Source: Rhodococcus maanshanensis NBRC 100610 (GTDB taxonomy: Bacteria > Actinomycetota > Actinomycetes > Mycobacteriales > Mycobacteriaceae). Taken from it: 64,000 bases of DNA. A program made the translations under genes and the position numbers. The first letter of the stretch is position 1, and each line of letters opens with the position of its first letter. The stretch lies in the NCBI RefSeq assembly GCF_001894865.1, contig NZ_BCXA01000003.1:1-64000 (forward strand), written 5' to 3'. The notes under the pieces were generated by a model that worked only from the letters and a program-made list of their open reading frames with translations, was not told the origin of the DNA and did not search any database. This document shows positions 21,386-32,098 of the stretch, one piece after another.

Positions 21386-22242
21386 CCGACGGCGAGGTCC
21401 GCCGCAATCCGGTGCCCTCGCTGCTCCGGTCCCTGATGAACGACCATCTCGACCCCGGCTACGCCGCCGCGGCGGAGGACCGGGCGAGGGGGCATTCCCT
21501 GCACCGTCCGCTGCATTCCGGGAGCTGGTGCGTGGCCGGGGGCATCGCTCTCGGGCTGATCTTCGGGATCGCCTACGCACAGGCCGACGACCGGGAGCCG
21601 GGCACCGATCAGGTGCGCAGCGAGATCCTCGGCAAGGTCCACGCCGCCCAGGAACGCGGTGGTGGCCTCGCGGGCACAAGGGACGAGCTGGCGGCACAGA
21701 CCGAGGCACTGCGCTCGAGGGTGCTCGCGGGTGACGCCCAGGGTTCCGACGTGCTGGCCCGGCTGCACGCGATGGAACAGGCCGCCGGGCTGGACGCCGT
21801 GCACGGCGAGGGGCTGACCGTCACGCTGACCGACCCGGCCGCCCGTCCCGACCTGTCCGACCGCGGTAGGCCGGGCGCGGGACCGGCCAAGGCGGTGGTC
21901 CTCGACCGGGACATCCAGTCCGTGGTCAACGCGTTGTGGTCGAGCGGGGCCGAGGCGGTCGCGGTCGGCGGGGTCCGCGTCGGTCCCTCGGCCACCATCC
22001 GCCAGGCGGGCGGGGCGATGCTCGTCGACAACCAGCCGGTGTTCTCGCCGTATGCGATCTCGGCGATCGGGCCCGCGGACCGGTTGCAGACCGGGTTCGT
22101 GGTGAGCGACGCGTACCTGCGGATGTCGGGCGTCGCGCAGCTGTACGGGGTGGGCTTCACCGTCGCCGAAGAAGAAGATGTCAACCTCCCTGCCGCGAAT
22201 GCCAGGGAGATCAGAACCGCACACGAGGTGGGTGGCCAGTGA
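21382..22242 (+). CDS. DUF881 membrane-anchored protein (Rv1823-like)
   Basis: A 286-residue protein with a cytosolic N-terminus, one membrane helix (about 49-70, GGIALGLIFGIAYA region) and an extracytoplasmic DUF881 domain. A short coiled coil (about 85-115) precedes the domain. DUF881 proteins flank the small basic protein gene in most actinobacteria and resemble division- or sporulation-linked envelope proteins, but no reaction is known. GTG 21382 overlaps the pgsA-type stop and its own stop overlaps sbp. Confidence 0.85.
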   Translation: MTDGEVRRNPVPSLLRSLMNDHLDPGYAAAAEDRARGHSLHRPLHSGSWCVAGGIALGLIFGIAYAQADDREPGTDQVRSEILGKVHAAQERGGGLAGTRDELAAQTEALRSRVLAGDAQGSDVLARLHAMEQAAGLDAVHGEGLTVTLTDPAARPDLSDRGRPGAGPAKAVVLDRDIQSVVNALWSSGAEAVAVGGVRVGPSATIRQAGGAMLVDNQPVFSPYAISAIGPADRLQTGFVVSDAYLRMSGVAQLYGVGFTVAEEEDVNLPAANAREIRTAHEVGGQ

Positions 22243-22607
22243 AGCCGGTCAAGGCAGTCAAGAACGGATACGCCGTCTACGGGGTGCTCGCGCTCATCGC
22301 GGGGATCGTCGCGGGCGTGGTGTTCCGTCCGCAGGTCCCGGACGCGATCCAGCCGTACCTGCCGATCGCCGTGGTCGCGGCGCTGGATGCCGTGTTCGGC
22401 GGGCTGCGCGCCTACCTGGACGAGATCTTCGACGCGAAGGTCTTCGTCGTGTCCTTCGTGTTCAACGTGCTGGTCGCGGCGCTGATCGTGTGGCTCGGTG
22501 ACCAGTTGGGTGTGGGTACGCAGCTCTCGACCGCGATCGTGGTGGTGCTCGGCATCCGGATCTTCGGAAACGCCGCCGCGCTGCGGCGCCGGCTGTTCGG
22601 TGCGTGA
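22239..22607 (+). CDS. sbp: Small basic protein Sbp (DUF1290)
   Basis: A 122-residue membrane protein with three hydrophobic helices, a basic start (MKPVKAVKNGY) and the family core ALDAVFGGLRAYLDEIFDAK. It is the DUF1290 'small basic protein', always found between two DUF881 genes in this cluster (Rv1824 in M. tuberculosis). Function unknown, presumed envelope or division related. GTG 22239 overlaps the upstream stop. Confidence 0.88.
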   Translation: MKPVKAVKNGYAVYGVLALIAGIVAGVVFRPQVPDAIQPYLPIAVVAALDAVFGGLRAYLDEIFDAKVFVVSFVFNVLVAALIVWLGDQLGVGTQLSTAIVVVLGIRIFGNAAALRRRLFGA

Positions 22608-22613
22608 TCGGCG

Positions 22614-23363
22614 GTGAACGGGCATGAGGGCAAGCACGAGTGGCACACCGAGCTGTCCGCCTCGGCGCGCCGCTCCAGGGTCGTCTTCGGGCTGTTGGCC
22701 GTGCTGCTGCTGGCCGCACTCGGGGTCGCCATCGCCACCCAGGTGCGGAACACCGGTTCGGGCGACACCCTGGACTCGGCGCGCCCTGCGGACCTGCTGG
22801 TGCTGCTCGACAACCTGGGCCAGCGAGAGGCCTCGTTGCGGCAGGAGATCGCCGGACTCGAGGAGACGCTCGCAACCCTCCAGCGCAGCGGTGGCGGCTC
22901 CCAGGCTGCGTTGGACGAGGCCAGGGCGCGCCTGACCGCGCTGTCGATCCAGGTGGGAGCAGTGCCCGCGGCCGGCCCCGGGGTGGTGTTGACGGTTGCG
23001 GACCCGGGCACGAATGTCGGTTCCGAGGTGATCTTGGACCTCATCCAGGAGTTGCGGGCTGCGGGCGCCGAGGCGATCTCCATACGTGGCGAGGGGGGCG
23101 AACCGGTCCGGATCGGCGTCGATTCCTGGGTGACCGGCGCCGCCGGTCAGATCAAGGTGGACGGTACCGCCATGGGGGCGCCGTACGAGGTCCGCGCGAT
23201 CGGCGATCCGCCGACCCTTGCGGCCGCTCTGAACATTCCCGGCGGGGTGATCGACACCGTCGGCCGCAGCGGTGGACGGCTGACAGTGGACCAATCTCAG
23301 CAGGTCACGATCACCGCCTTGCGGGAGACGAAGCCTCGTCAATACGCTCAGCCCGGAAACTGA
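22614..23363 (+). CDS. Second DUF881 membrane-anchored protein (Rv1825-like)
   Basis: A 249-residue DUF881 paralogue with a membrane helix at about 24-44, a coiled coil at about 63-100 and the conserved VDSWVTGAAGQIKVDGTAMG-type core ending in QQVTITALRETKPRQYA. It lies 6 bp after sbp. Together with the first DUF881 protein and Sbp it probably forms one membrane complex. It ends 55 bp before gcvH, which has its own leader. Confidence 0.85.
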   Translation: MNGHEGKHEWHTELSASARRSRVVFGLLAVLLLAALGVAIATQVRNTGSGDTLDSARPADLLVLLDNLGQREASLRQEIAGLEETLATLQRSGGGSQAALDEARARLTALSIQVGAVPAAGPGVVLTVADPGTNVGSEVILDLIQELRAAGAEAISIRGEGGEPVRIGVDSWVTGAAGQIKVDGTAMGAPYEVRAIGDPPTLAAALNIPGGVIDTVGRSGGRLTVDQSQQVTITALRETKPRQYAQPGN

Positions 23364-23418
23364 ATCCGGTACCGCGCGGTATTGTCGCGCGCCGGTGCGA
23401 TCGAAAGGACTACTCACC

Positions 23419-23823
23419 TTGAGCGAAACCAACATCCCGGCCGAATTCCGTTACACGGCGGAGCACGAATGGGTGCAGCGGACCGGGCCGACGACCGTGC
23501 GGATCGGGATCACCGATTTCGCGCAGTCGCAGCTCGGTGACGTCGTCTTCGTGCAGCTGCCCGCGGTCGGCGAGGCCGTGGTCGCAGGCGAGTCGCTCGG
23601 TGAGGTCGAGTCGACGAAGAGCGTGTCGGACATCTACGCTCCGTTGAACGCGAAAGTCATTGTGGCCAACGCGGATTTGGAGTCCAGCCCCGAGCTGGTC
23701 AACTCTGAGCCGTACGGAAACGGCTGGCTGGTCGATCTCGAGGTGGCCGATGAGGCGACGCTGGACGCCGCGCTGGACGCGATGCTGGACGCGCCGGGCT
23801 ACCAGGACATCGCGGGCGGCTAG
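23419..23823 (+). CDS. gcvH: Glycine cleavage system H protein
   Basis: A 134-residue lipoyl carrier of the glycine cleavage system. The lipoylated Lys is Lys67 in GEVESTKSVSDIYAP. TTG 23419 is the likely start: AAAGGA lies 9 nt upstream (23404-23409), and the resulting length equals the 134 residues I recall for mycobacterial GcvH. A start at 23395 would add eight residues. It shuttles the aminomethyl group from GcvP to GcvT and then to lipoamide dehydrogenase. gcvP is 3.2 kb downstream; gcvT is not in the window. Confidence 0.95.
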   Translation: MSETNIPAEFRYTAEHEWVQRTGPTTVRIGITDFAQSQLGDVVFVQLPAVGEAVVAGESLGEVESTKSVSDIYAPLNAKVIVANADLESSPELVNSEPYGNGWLVDLEVADEATLDAALDAMLDAPGYQDIAGG

Positions 23824-23948
23824 GACACGCGTGGATCGACCTGCGAGTGCCCACGTGGGAGGCATTCGCAGGGTACGGTCGATAGGGAGCACATCCGCCT
23901 TGTCGGGGCGTAGGTCCGTATCGGAATGTGATTGTGTCGAGAAGATTT

Positions 23949-23966
23949 GTCCGGGAGGTCCCGGAC
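23949..23966. promoter_or_regulatory. 18-bp dyad in the garA leader
   Basis: Eight-bp arms GTCCGGGA and TCCCGGAC separated by GG, 26 bp before the garA start. The two-base centre is too short for an RNA hairpin loop, so a protein-binding site is more likely, though nothing identifies a regulator. Confidence 0.4.
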
Positions 23967-23991
23967 CGATCGGACTTCAGGAGGAGAAACG

Positions 23992-24471
23992 GTGAGCGAG
24001 AACGACAGCGACGCGGTTTTTGGAGAATCGCCGGCTGAGACAACGTCGGTTTTCCGGGCGGATTTCCTCAACGAGTTGGACAGCACGACCGCTGCTCCGC
24101 AGGCCGCTGAGCAGGTCTCCGGTGTGGAGGGCCTGCCCGCCGGTTCGGCGCTCCTCGTCGTCAAGCGTGGCCCGAACGCGGGCTCCCGATTCCTGCTCGA
24201 CCAGCCGACCACCTCGGCGGGCCGCCACCCGGACAGTGACATCTTCCTCGACGACGTCACGGTCAGCCGTCGGCACGCCGAGTTCCGGCAGGATCAGAAC
24301 GAGTTCCAGGTGGTCGACGTCGGAAGCCTCAACGGCACCTACGTCAACCGTGAGCCGGTGGACTCGGCCACCCTCGTCAACGGTGACGAGGTACAGATCG
24401 GAAAGTTCCGACTCGTGTACCTCACCGGCCCCCGCGGCGCCGGTAGTTCCGCTGCGGGTGCGGGTAGCTGA
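23992..24471 (+). CDS. garA: FHA-domain metabolic regulator GarA
   Basis: A 159-residue protein. The conserved phosphorylation motif ETTSVF is at 16-21, where Thr17 and Thr18 correspond to the PknG and PknB sites. The FHA domain follows (GRHPDSDIFLDDVTVSRRHA, then VGSLNGTYVN). In mycobacteria and corynebacteria (OdhI) the unphosphorylated protein inhibits 2-oxoglutarate decarboxylase/dehydrogenase and glutamate dehydrogenase and activates glutamate synthase. The start is fixed by a near-perfect AGGAGGAG at 23979-23986, 5 nt before GTG 23992. The last ten residues are a Gly/Ala/Ser tail. It overlaps ftsR by 1 nt. Confidence 0.96.
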   Translation: MSENDSDAVFGESPAETTSVFRADFLNELDSTTAAPQAAEQVSGVEGLPAGSALLVVKRGPNAGSRFLLDQPTTSAGRHPDSDIFLDDVTVSRRHAEFRQDQNEFQVVDVGSLNGTYVNREPVDSATLVNGDEVQIGKFRLVYLTGPRGAGSSAAGAGS

Positions 24472-25208
24472 TGACGGCGGTCGGGCAGCGGACCGAGGGC
24501 GGGATGTCGATCGGCTCCGTCCTGGATCGGCTACGTCCCGATTTCCCCGACATCACCATCTCGAAGATTCGATTCCTCGAGGCGGAGGGGCTGATCAGCC
24601 CGGAGCGGACCCCGTCGGGTTACCGACGCTTCTCGCTGTCCGACTGTGAGCGGTTGCGGTTCGTCCTCACCGCGCAGCGCGACCAGTACCTGCCGTTGAA
24701 GGTGATCAAGGAACAGCTCGAGGCGATCGACAGCGGCGTCGCGGTGGTCGGCTCGACCGAGTCGGCCCCGCGGCGGCCGCGGGCCCTTGCCATCGCCCCT
24801 GGCGAGGTCTCGCCCGAGGAGTTCCGGGCCAATCGCGAGGTCCGTATCAGCCGCACCGACCTGATCGCCCGATCCGGCGCGGACGAGGCGTTCCTGGCGG
24901 AACTGTTGCGCAGCGGGCTGATCGTGCCCGGCGTCGCAGGCTTCTTCGACGAGGATGCGGTCACCTTGGCGCGGGCCGCAAAGGCGATGTCCGAGTTCGG
25001 ACTCGAGGTGCGGCACCTGCGCGCGTTCAAGCTCGCGGCCGACAGGGAGGCCGGTCTGGTCGCCCAGATCGCCGGTCCGGTCGCGAAGGGCAGGGATGCG
25101 GGCGCGCGTGATCGCGCCGAGGAGATGGTGCGTGAACTCGCCGCGCTGTCGCTCACCCTGCACACCTGTCTGGTCAAGGCGGCCGTGCGCGGCGCGCTCG
25201 ACCGCTGA
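24471..25208 (+). CDS. ftsR: MerR-type regulator FtsR (Rv1828-like)
   Basis: A 245-residue MerR-family protein with a winged helix-turn-helix at the N-terminus (ITISKIRFLEAEGLISPERT, SGYRRF) and a long non-metal C-terminal domain that lacks the usual effector Cys residues. The corynebacterial orthologue FtsR activates ftsZ expression. ATG 24471 overlaps the garA stop (TGATG), an order kept in mycobacteria (Rv1827-Rv1828). Operator preference cannot be read from this window, but candidate dyads lie before the next MerR gene. Confidence 0.88.
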   Translation: MTAVGQRTEGGMSIGSVLDRLRPDFPDITISKIRFLEAEGLISPERTPSGYRRFSLSDCERLRFVLTAQRDQYLPLKVIKEQLEAIDSGVAVVGSTESAPRRPRALAIAPGEVSPEEFRANREVRISRTDLIARSGADEAFLAELLRSGLIVPGVAGFFDEDAVTLARAAKAMSEFGLEVRHLRAFKLAADREAGLVAQIAGPVAKGRDAGARDRAEEMVRELAALSLTLHTCLVKAAVRGALDR

Positions 25209-25279
25209 CGATCGCCCAGTCCGGACATGTGACGACCTGCAGCTGTTCGGCGAGAGTCGAATGGGTCGCCGGGTTCGCT

Positions 25280-25285
25280 TAGAAT
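25280..25285 (+). promoter_or_regulatory. Candidate -10 (TAGAAT) before the bifunctional nuclease gene
   Basis: TAGAAT lies 70 bp before the start codon and is followed by TTGGGTACG. No good -35 is visible 16-18 bp upstream. The same TAGAATT-(T/C)-GGG-(G)-TACG string occurs again before the glycine riboswitch. Confidence 0.35.
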
Positions 25286-25355
25286 TTGGGTACGGCTTCA
25301 CGCGATGAAAATGCGGTCGATGCCGGTGAGGCCGAGCAGACGGGAGGCAGACGCG

Positions 25356-25829
25356 ATGAGCGAGATGCGTGTGATCGGGATTCGTGTCGAGCAGCCACAG
25401 AATCAGCCCGTACTGCTGCTCCGGGAGGCCGACGGGGATCGGTACCTGCCGATCTGGATCGGCCAGACCGAGGCCGCCGCGATCGCGCTGGAGCAGCAGG
25501 GCGTGGAGCCGGCGCGGCCGCTCACCCACGACCTGATCGTCACGCTCATCACGGCGCTCGGCAACGCGCTGCGCGAGATCCGGATCGTCGATCTGCAGGA
25601 GGGCACCTTCTATGCCGACCTGGTTTTCGCCGACGACCTGAGGATCTCGGCGCGGCCGTCCGATTCGGTTGCCATCGCGCTGCGGGCCGGCGTGCCGATC
25701 TATGCGGACGAAGCGGTGCTGGCGGAGGCCGGGCTGGTGATGCCCGATGAGCGCGAGGACGAGGTCGAGAAATTCAAAGAGTTCCTCGAATCCGTGTCGC
25801 CGGACGATTTCAAGGCAACTGACGGTTAG
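25356..25829 (+). CDS. Bifunctional nuclease family protein (DUF151, Rv1829-like)
   Basis: A 157-residue protein of the BFN/DUF151 family. Family segments are LPIWIGQTEAAAIALEQQGV, RPLTHDLIVTLI and RPSDSVAIALRAGVPIYADE. Plant and bacterial members are reported to have nuclease activity, but the mycobacterial protein Rv1829 is still poorly defined. ATG 25356 is preceded by GGGAGG at 25342-25347. It lies between the two MerR genes as in M. tuberculosis. Confidence 0.87.
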   Translation: MSEMRVIGIRVEQPQNQPVLLLREADGDRYLPIWIGQTEAAAIALEQQGVEPARPLTHDLIVTLITALGNALREIRIVDLQEGTFYADLVFADDLRISARPSDSVAIALRAGVPIYADEAVLAEAGLVMPDEREDEVEKFKEFLESVSPDDFKATDG

Positions 25830-25890
25830 TGTGATCCCGCTGTCGAGAGACGGTGTCGAGTTCATGGCCTGGGCAACGAAAAGGTCTCAC

Positions 25891-25953
25891 CCTCAAGTTG
25901 AGGTTTAGACTTCGGCGTGTTGCATTGACCCTGGTCAATCGTCGCAATAGCTT
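25891..25953 (+). promoter_or_regulatory. Promoter and dyads before the second MerR gene
   Basis: TTGACC (25925-25930) and TAGCTT (25948-25953) with 17-bp spacing form a good promoter. The -35 is part of the imperfect dyad TTGACC-CT-GGTCAA. A second dyad, CCTCAA-G-TTGAGG (25891-25903), lies 21 bp upstream and resembles MerR/SoxR-type half-sites. Autoregulation by the downstream MerR protein is a reasonable inference. Confidence 0.5.
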
Positions 25954-26044
25954 TGATCCATCGAACGCACACCATGTGATTCACCCCGAGGCGTACTCTG
26001 AGTCGAATCCACGGTATGGAATTCCATGCGAGAGGGAGCAGTCA

Positions 26045-26641
26045 GTGGGAGATCATCCGCAAGAGCCTCAGCGCGGCCTCGCCCCGTCCGAGGGTGTCGA
26101 GGATCTTCAGCCGGGCCTCTTTCCCGATGACTCGGTGCCGGACGACCTGGTGGGCTACCGGGTGCCGAGTGCGTGTCAGATCGCGGGCATCACCTATCGC
26201 CAGCTCGACTACTGGGCGCGCACCTCGTTGGTCGTGCCGTCGATCCGTGGCGCCGCCGGATCCGGCAGTCAGCGCCTGTACTCGTTCAAGGACATCCTGG
26301 TCCTCAAGATCGTGAAGCGATTGCTGGACACCGGCATCTCGCTGCAGAACATCCGGGTGGCCGTCGACCACCTGCGTCAGCGCGGCGTCGGTGACCTGGC
26401 CAAGATCACGTTGTTCTCCGACGGCACCACCGTCTACGAGTGCACCTCCGCCGAAGAGGTCGTCGACCTCCTGCAGGGTGGTCAGGGTGTGTTCGGGATC
26501 GCGGTCAGTGGCGCGATGCGCGAGCTGACCGGCACGATCGCGGACTTCCCGGCCGAGCGGGCCGACGGCGGCGAGAGCGAACCGAGCCCGGAGGACGAGC
26601 TCGCGTCGCGACGCAAGAACCGGGCCAGCCGCGCCGGATAG
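26045..26641 (+). CDS. MerR-family regulator (Rv1830-like)
   Basis: A 198-residue MerR-type protein. A 40-residue acidic N-terminal extension precedes the winged helix (GYRVPSACQIAGITYRQLDY, then GSQRLYSFKDILVLKIVKRL). No metal-binding Cys are present. GTG 26045 is supported by GAGGGAG at 26032-26038; the frame stays open upstream but would cross the promoter and dyads. It corresponds to Rv1830, a mycobacterial regulator linked to growth and division. The C-terminal tail (SRRKNRASRAG) is basic. The 381 bp to gcvP hold a promoter and the glycine riboswitch. Confidence 0.88.
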   Translation: MGDHPQEPQRGLAPSEGVEDLQPGLFPDDSVPDDLVGYRVPSACQIAGITYRQLDYWARTSLVVPSIRGAAGSGSQRLYSFKDILVLKIVKRLLDTGISLQNIRVAVDHLRQRGVGDLAKITLFSDGTTVYECTSAEEVVDLLQGGQGVFGIAVSGAMRELTGTIADFPAERADGGESEPSPEDELASRRKNRASRAG

Positions 26642-26726
26642 CCCGATTCGGCGCCTGCGTGGTCGACGTGGCGCGCGGCACATCCCGCGGCCGGGCCCGT
26701 GGGAGCGCAAGGGGTCGAACGTAGCC

Positions 26727-26732
26727 TAGAAT
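26727..26732 (+). promoter_or_regulatory. Candidate -10 (TAGAAT) for the riboswitch-gcvP transcript
   Basis: TAGAAT lies 23 bp before the first aptamer, giving a predicted transcription start near 26739. No clear -35 is present. The string downstream (TCGGGGTACG) resembles that before the DUF151 gene. Confidence 0.5.
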
Positions 26733-26754
26733 TCGGGGTACGTCGCCGCCGCAT

Positions 26755-26952
26755 GGGAGAGTTCCGGAGCACGATCCGGACGCCGAAGGAGCAATACCTC
26801 CCCGTCAATCTCTCAGGCACCGAGGACCGTGCGGGCTACGACGTCTCTGGAAAGCGGTGGGAGCACCCACCCGCCCACGGGGAAAGGGGCCCACACGAAG
26901 GCGGCCCTCAATCTCTCAGGCGCTCGCGGCGACGAGCAGGCGACAGAGGGGG
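26755..26952 (+). promoter_or_regulatory. Tandem glycine riboswitch
   Basis: Two glycine aptamers in series lead the gcvP mRNA. Aptamer 1 runs from GGGAGAG (26755) through CGCCGAAGGAGCAA (26781-26794), CTCTCAGGCAC (26810-26820) and GAGGACCGTGC to CTCTGGAAAG near 26854. Aptamer 2 contains ACACGAAGGCGGCC, CTCTCAGGCGC (from about 26913) and ends in GACAGAGGGGGA (26942-26952). These blocks are the conserved core of the class. Glycine binding normally turns on the glycine cleavage genes. The expression platform is the roughly 70 nt between 26953 and the gcvP start. No obvious terminator is there, so control may act on translation. Confidence 0.93.
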
Positions 26953-27022
26953 AGGAACGTTCAGCCCGGCCCGACAGGGTCGAGCCGAATGCGCCTACGA
27001 TCCTTCAGCCGCGGGAGTTGCC

Positions 27023-29875
<2,853 letters not shown>

Positions 29876-29888
29876 TCACGCTCCGCGG

Positions 29889-29939
29889 AGGCCGCGTGCG
29901 CTCGTGAGGAAACCAAACGGTCCTTGTGCGCCGCGGCCT
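29889..29939 (+). terminator. Probable terminator after gcvP
   Basis: An 8-bp GC stem (29889-29896 with 29932-29939), which can extend by four pairs after a one-base bulge, with a long loop and no U-tract. Moderate support. Confidence 0.5.
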
Positions 29940-30013
29940 GCCCGGAGGACGATGATGTGGGCAATGGGGCGGCCCCCGTCGGTCGGCCCTCGTCGAATCA
30001 AAGGTGCAGGCAT

Positions 30014-30184
30014 ATGTTCACCACCATCGCTCGAGCCGTTGCCGTGACCGCCATCGTCCTGTCCGTCGGAGCACTCGCCGCCCCGTCGGCATCCGCCGAG
30101 CGGCGCATCATCGGGGGAGGGTCGCTGCAATTCTGCTTCGTCGTCCCGCTGCCCGGATCCGCCGACATCGAATGGTGCCTCTGA
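30014..30184 (+). CDS. 56-residue exported protein with two Cys
   Basis: ATG 30014 opens a 56-codon frame with a clear Sec signal peptide: basic start, hydrophobic core (VAVTAIVLSVGALAAP) and ASA cleavage site after residue 28. The predicted mature part is 28 residues with two Cys (near positions 41 and 55), able to form one disulfide. A weak AAGGTG precedes the start. It lies convergent to the VWA gene with no partner. I do not recognise the family; similar tiny secreted proteins are common in Nocardia and Rhodococcus. Confidence 0.6.
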   Translation: MFTTIARAVAVTAIVLSVGALAAPSASAERRIIGGGSLQFCFVVPLPGSADIEWCL

Positions 30185-30220
30185 CAAAGGCATGACCGGC
30201 GTAGGCGCACCGGCCCGGCG

Positions 30221-32008
30221 TCAGCCGAGCGCCTGTCCGATCGCGGCGCCCAGCTCGGGTCCCTGCGAGGAGCCGACGGCGGTCAGCGAACCCCCGGTCT
30301 GCTCGGCGAGGGCCCGCAGGGTGTCCGCATCGGAGTTCTCGCCGATCGTGATGACGTCGATGCGGACCGGCTTGCCGTCCACGGTGGCCGCCCGGATCGA
30401 CGCCAGCAGCTGCCGGGCGGTGATCGACGTGTCGTCGTTCGGGCCGTCGGTGATCAGCAGCACCGAGTTCGGGCGGTCCGCGCCGAAGCCCTGCACCGCG
30501 TCCGCGTAGGCGGCCTCGACGGCCGCGTAGGTGGACGTCGCGGTGGCCGGGGTCAGGGCGTCGAGCGCGGTGTCGATCGCCTGCCTCCGCGTTCCGGTGC
30601 CGACGGTGTCGGTGAGCGGGCCCGTCGGGACGGCGATTCGGTATGGCTTGGTGCCGTCCAGGTTCCTGGAGTAGATCCACAGCCCGAGCTCGGTGGCGTC
30701 CGGTGTCCGGTTCAGTTGCTCGGTCAGGGCCGCGGTCGTGTTCGTCAGCCGCGTCCCGTCGCCCTCGACGTTGCTCATCGACCCCGAGACGTCCAGCAGG
30801 AGGGTCGATCTGCGGGGCACCGCCGAATTGGTGAGCGTTCGGGTCAGCGTGTCGACCGCGGCCCCGTCGGCCGGTTGCAGCGGCGTGTCGATGGGCGCGA
30901 AGGGGACCGCCCCCACCGCAGAGGGGGACTTGCCGTCGACTCGGAACCCGGCGTCGCGCAGCACCGAGGCCTGCTCGGGACGGCGGAGGTAGTCCGCGAA
31001 CTCCGATGCCGCGCGTCCACGCGCCTCGTCCACCCAGCCGGCGGAGACGATCGCGGCGGGGTGATCGGCCATCGGGGTGGCCCCGGCAGGCAGGAAGGCG
31101 GTGAGCGCGTTCGCGTCCGGCTCGGCGGCGTAGAGCTGCTGCTCGGTGACCGCCACCGCGTGCAGTGTGCCGGTCCGTGGGTCGTGCTGCGCGCCGAGCG
31201 CCGCGAGCGCATCCGCTGTCACGGCGGGCTTGTCGGGAGCGGTCGGGAACGCGGCCGCGGAGCCGACCGCGAGCGTGGAGAGTGCCGAGATGACCGGTGG
31301 GGACGCGGCCTGCGCCTCGGTGACCGGTCCTGCGCCCGCACCCGACACCGCCGCGGCGACGGCCTCGGCGGCCAGGGTGGAGGGATCCGAGCCGGGGCCG
31401 GTCGGCAGGGCCAGCCGCAGCGAGCCCCATCCGGGGAGCCCGAGCCCCTGCAGCGCGTTCGGGTCGGACTGCAGGCGCGCGAGGTCCTGCCAGCCGATCT
31501 TCGATCCGCTGAGGGCCTCGGCCAGCGTGACGGGGGCCGCCAGCAGCACCGGTGAGGTGACGAGCGACTTCGGCTGGCCGTCGATCAGGCCGGTCTGCCC
31601 GCCGAGCCGCGCGATGGACTGGGTGCTCTGCGGAATCCACAGCGCCGGCGCCGGTCCTGGCCCGGACCAGTTCTGACCGGCGCTCGCCGCCATCGCGTCG
31701 ACGACGGTCTGTGAGGCGGCAGCGGTGACGGCCACGGTGATGCAGTGGTCGCGCACGACCGGGGTGGTCTGCGTGTAGCGGTCGGCGAGGGTCTGGATCT
31801 GCGGGGCGATGTCGGGGTCCGCTGTGACGTCGAGGACGGCGGAACCCTCGACGCACATCTGCGCCGCCTGGGTGCCCTGATCCGAGATCCGGTCCCTGAG
31901 CTGGAACCAGCCGACCGCGGCGAGCACGACGGCGATGACGGCTCCCACCGCGATCACCGGGCCCTTGCTCACACCCCTCGTGCCCCGTGTGCCGCGATGC
32001 TGCCCCAC
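30221..32008 (-). CDS. Membrane-anchored VWA-domain protein (Rv1836c-like)
   Basis: A 595-residue protein. A basic N-terminus is followed by one membrane helix (about 17-35). A periplasmic domain of substrate-binding-protein type follows (about 60-370, with LWIPQSTQSIARL, SDPNALQGLGLPGWGSLRL and EFADYLRRPEQASVLRDAGF patterns). The C-terminus is a von Willebrand factor A domain with a complete MIDAS start, DVSGSMS, and TDGPNDDT. It is the neighbour of glcB as in M. tuberculosis (Rv1836c, Rv1837c). Function unknown; the MIDAS site suggests metal-dependent binding outside the membrane. Confidence 0.85.
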   Translation of the reverse strand: MGQHRGTRGTRGVSKGPVIAVGAVIAVVLAAVGWFQLRDRISDQGTQAAQMCVEGSAVLDVTADPDIAPQIQTLADRYTQTTPVVRDHCITVAVTAAASQTVVDAMAASAGQNWSGPGPAPALWIPQSTQSIARLGGQTGLIDGQPKSLVTSPVLLAAPVTLAEALSGSKIGWQDLARLQSDPNALQGLGLPGWGSLRLALPTGPGSDPSTLAAEAVAAAVSGAGAGPVTEAQAASPPVISALSTLAVGSAAAFPTAPDKPAVTADALAALGAQHDPRTGTLHAVAVTEQQLYAAEPDANALTAFLPAGATPMADHPAAIVSAGWVDEARGRAASEFADYLRRPEQASVLRDAGFRVDGKSPSAVGAVPFAPIDTPLQPADGAAVDTLTRTLTNSAVPRRSTLLLDVSGSMSNVEGDGTRLTNTTAALTEQLNRTPDATELGLWIYSRNLDGTKPYRIAVPTGPLTDTVGTGTRRQAIDTALDALTPATATSTYAAVEAAYADAVQGFGADRPNSVLLITDGPNDDTSITARQLLASIRAATVDGKPVRIDVITIGENSDADTLRALAEQTGGSLTAVGSSQGPELGAAIGQALG

Positions 32009-32098
32009 CTGTGCCCGCCTTGTCGTCGATCGGTGACGGCACGCAGGTCCGCCTCATCGGTTCCCCCGCAGTCTACGGACGGCGGCACCGTGAAAGCG

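Noticed and set aside
26699-27022. N-terminal extension of gcvP
   Set aside because: The open frame runs through the glycine riboswitch; TTG 27023 has a ribosome-binding site and gives the family length.
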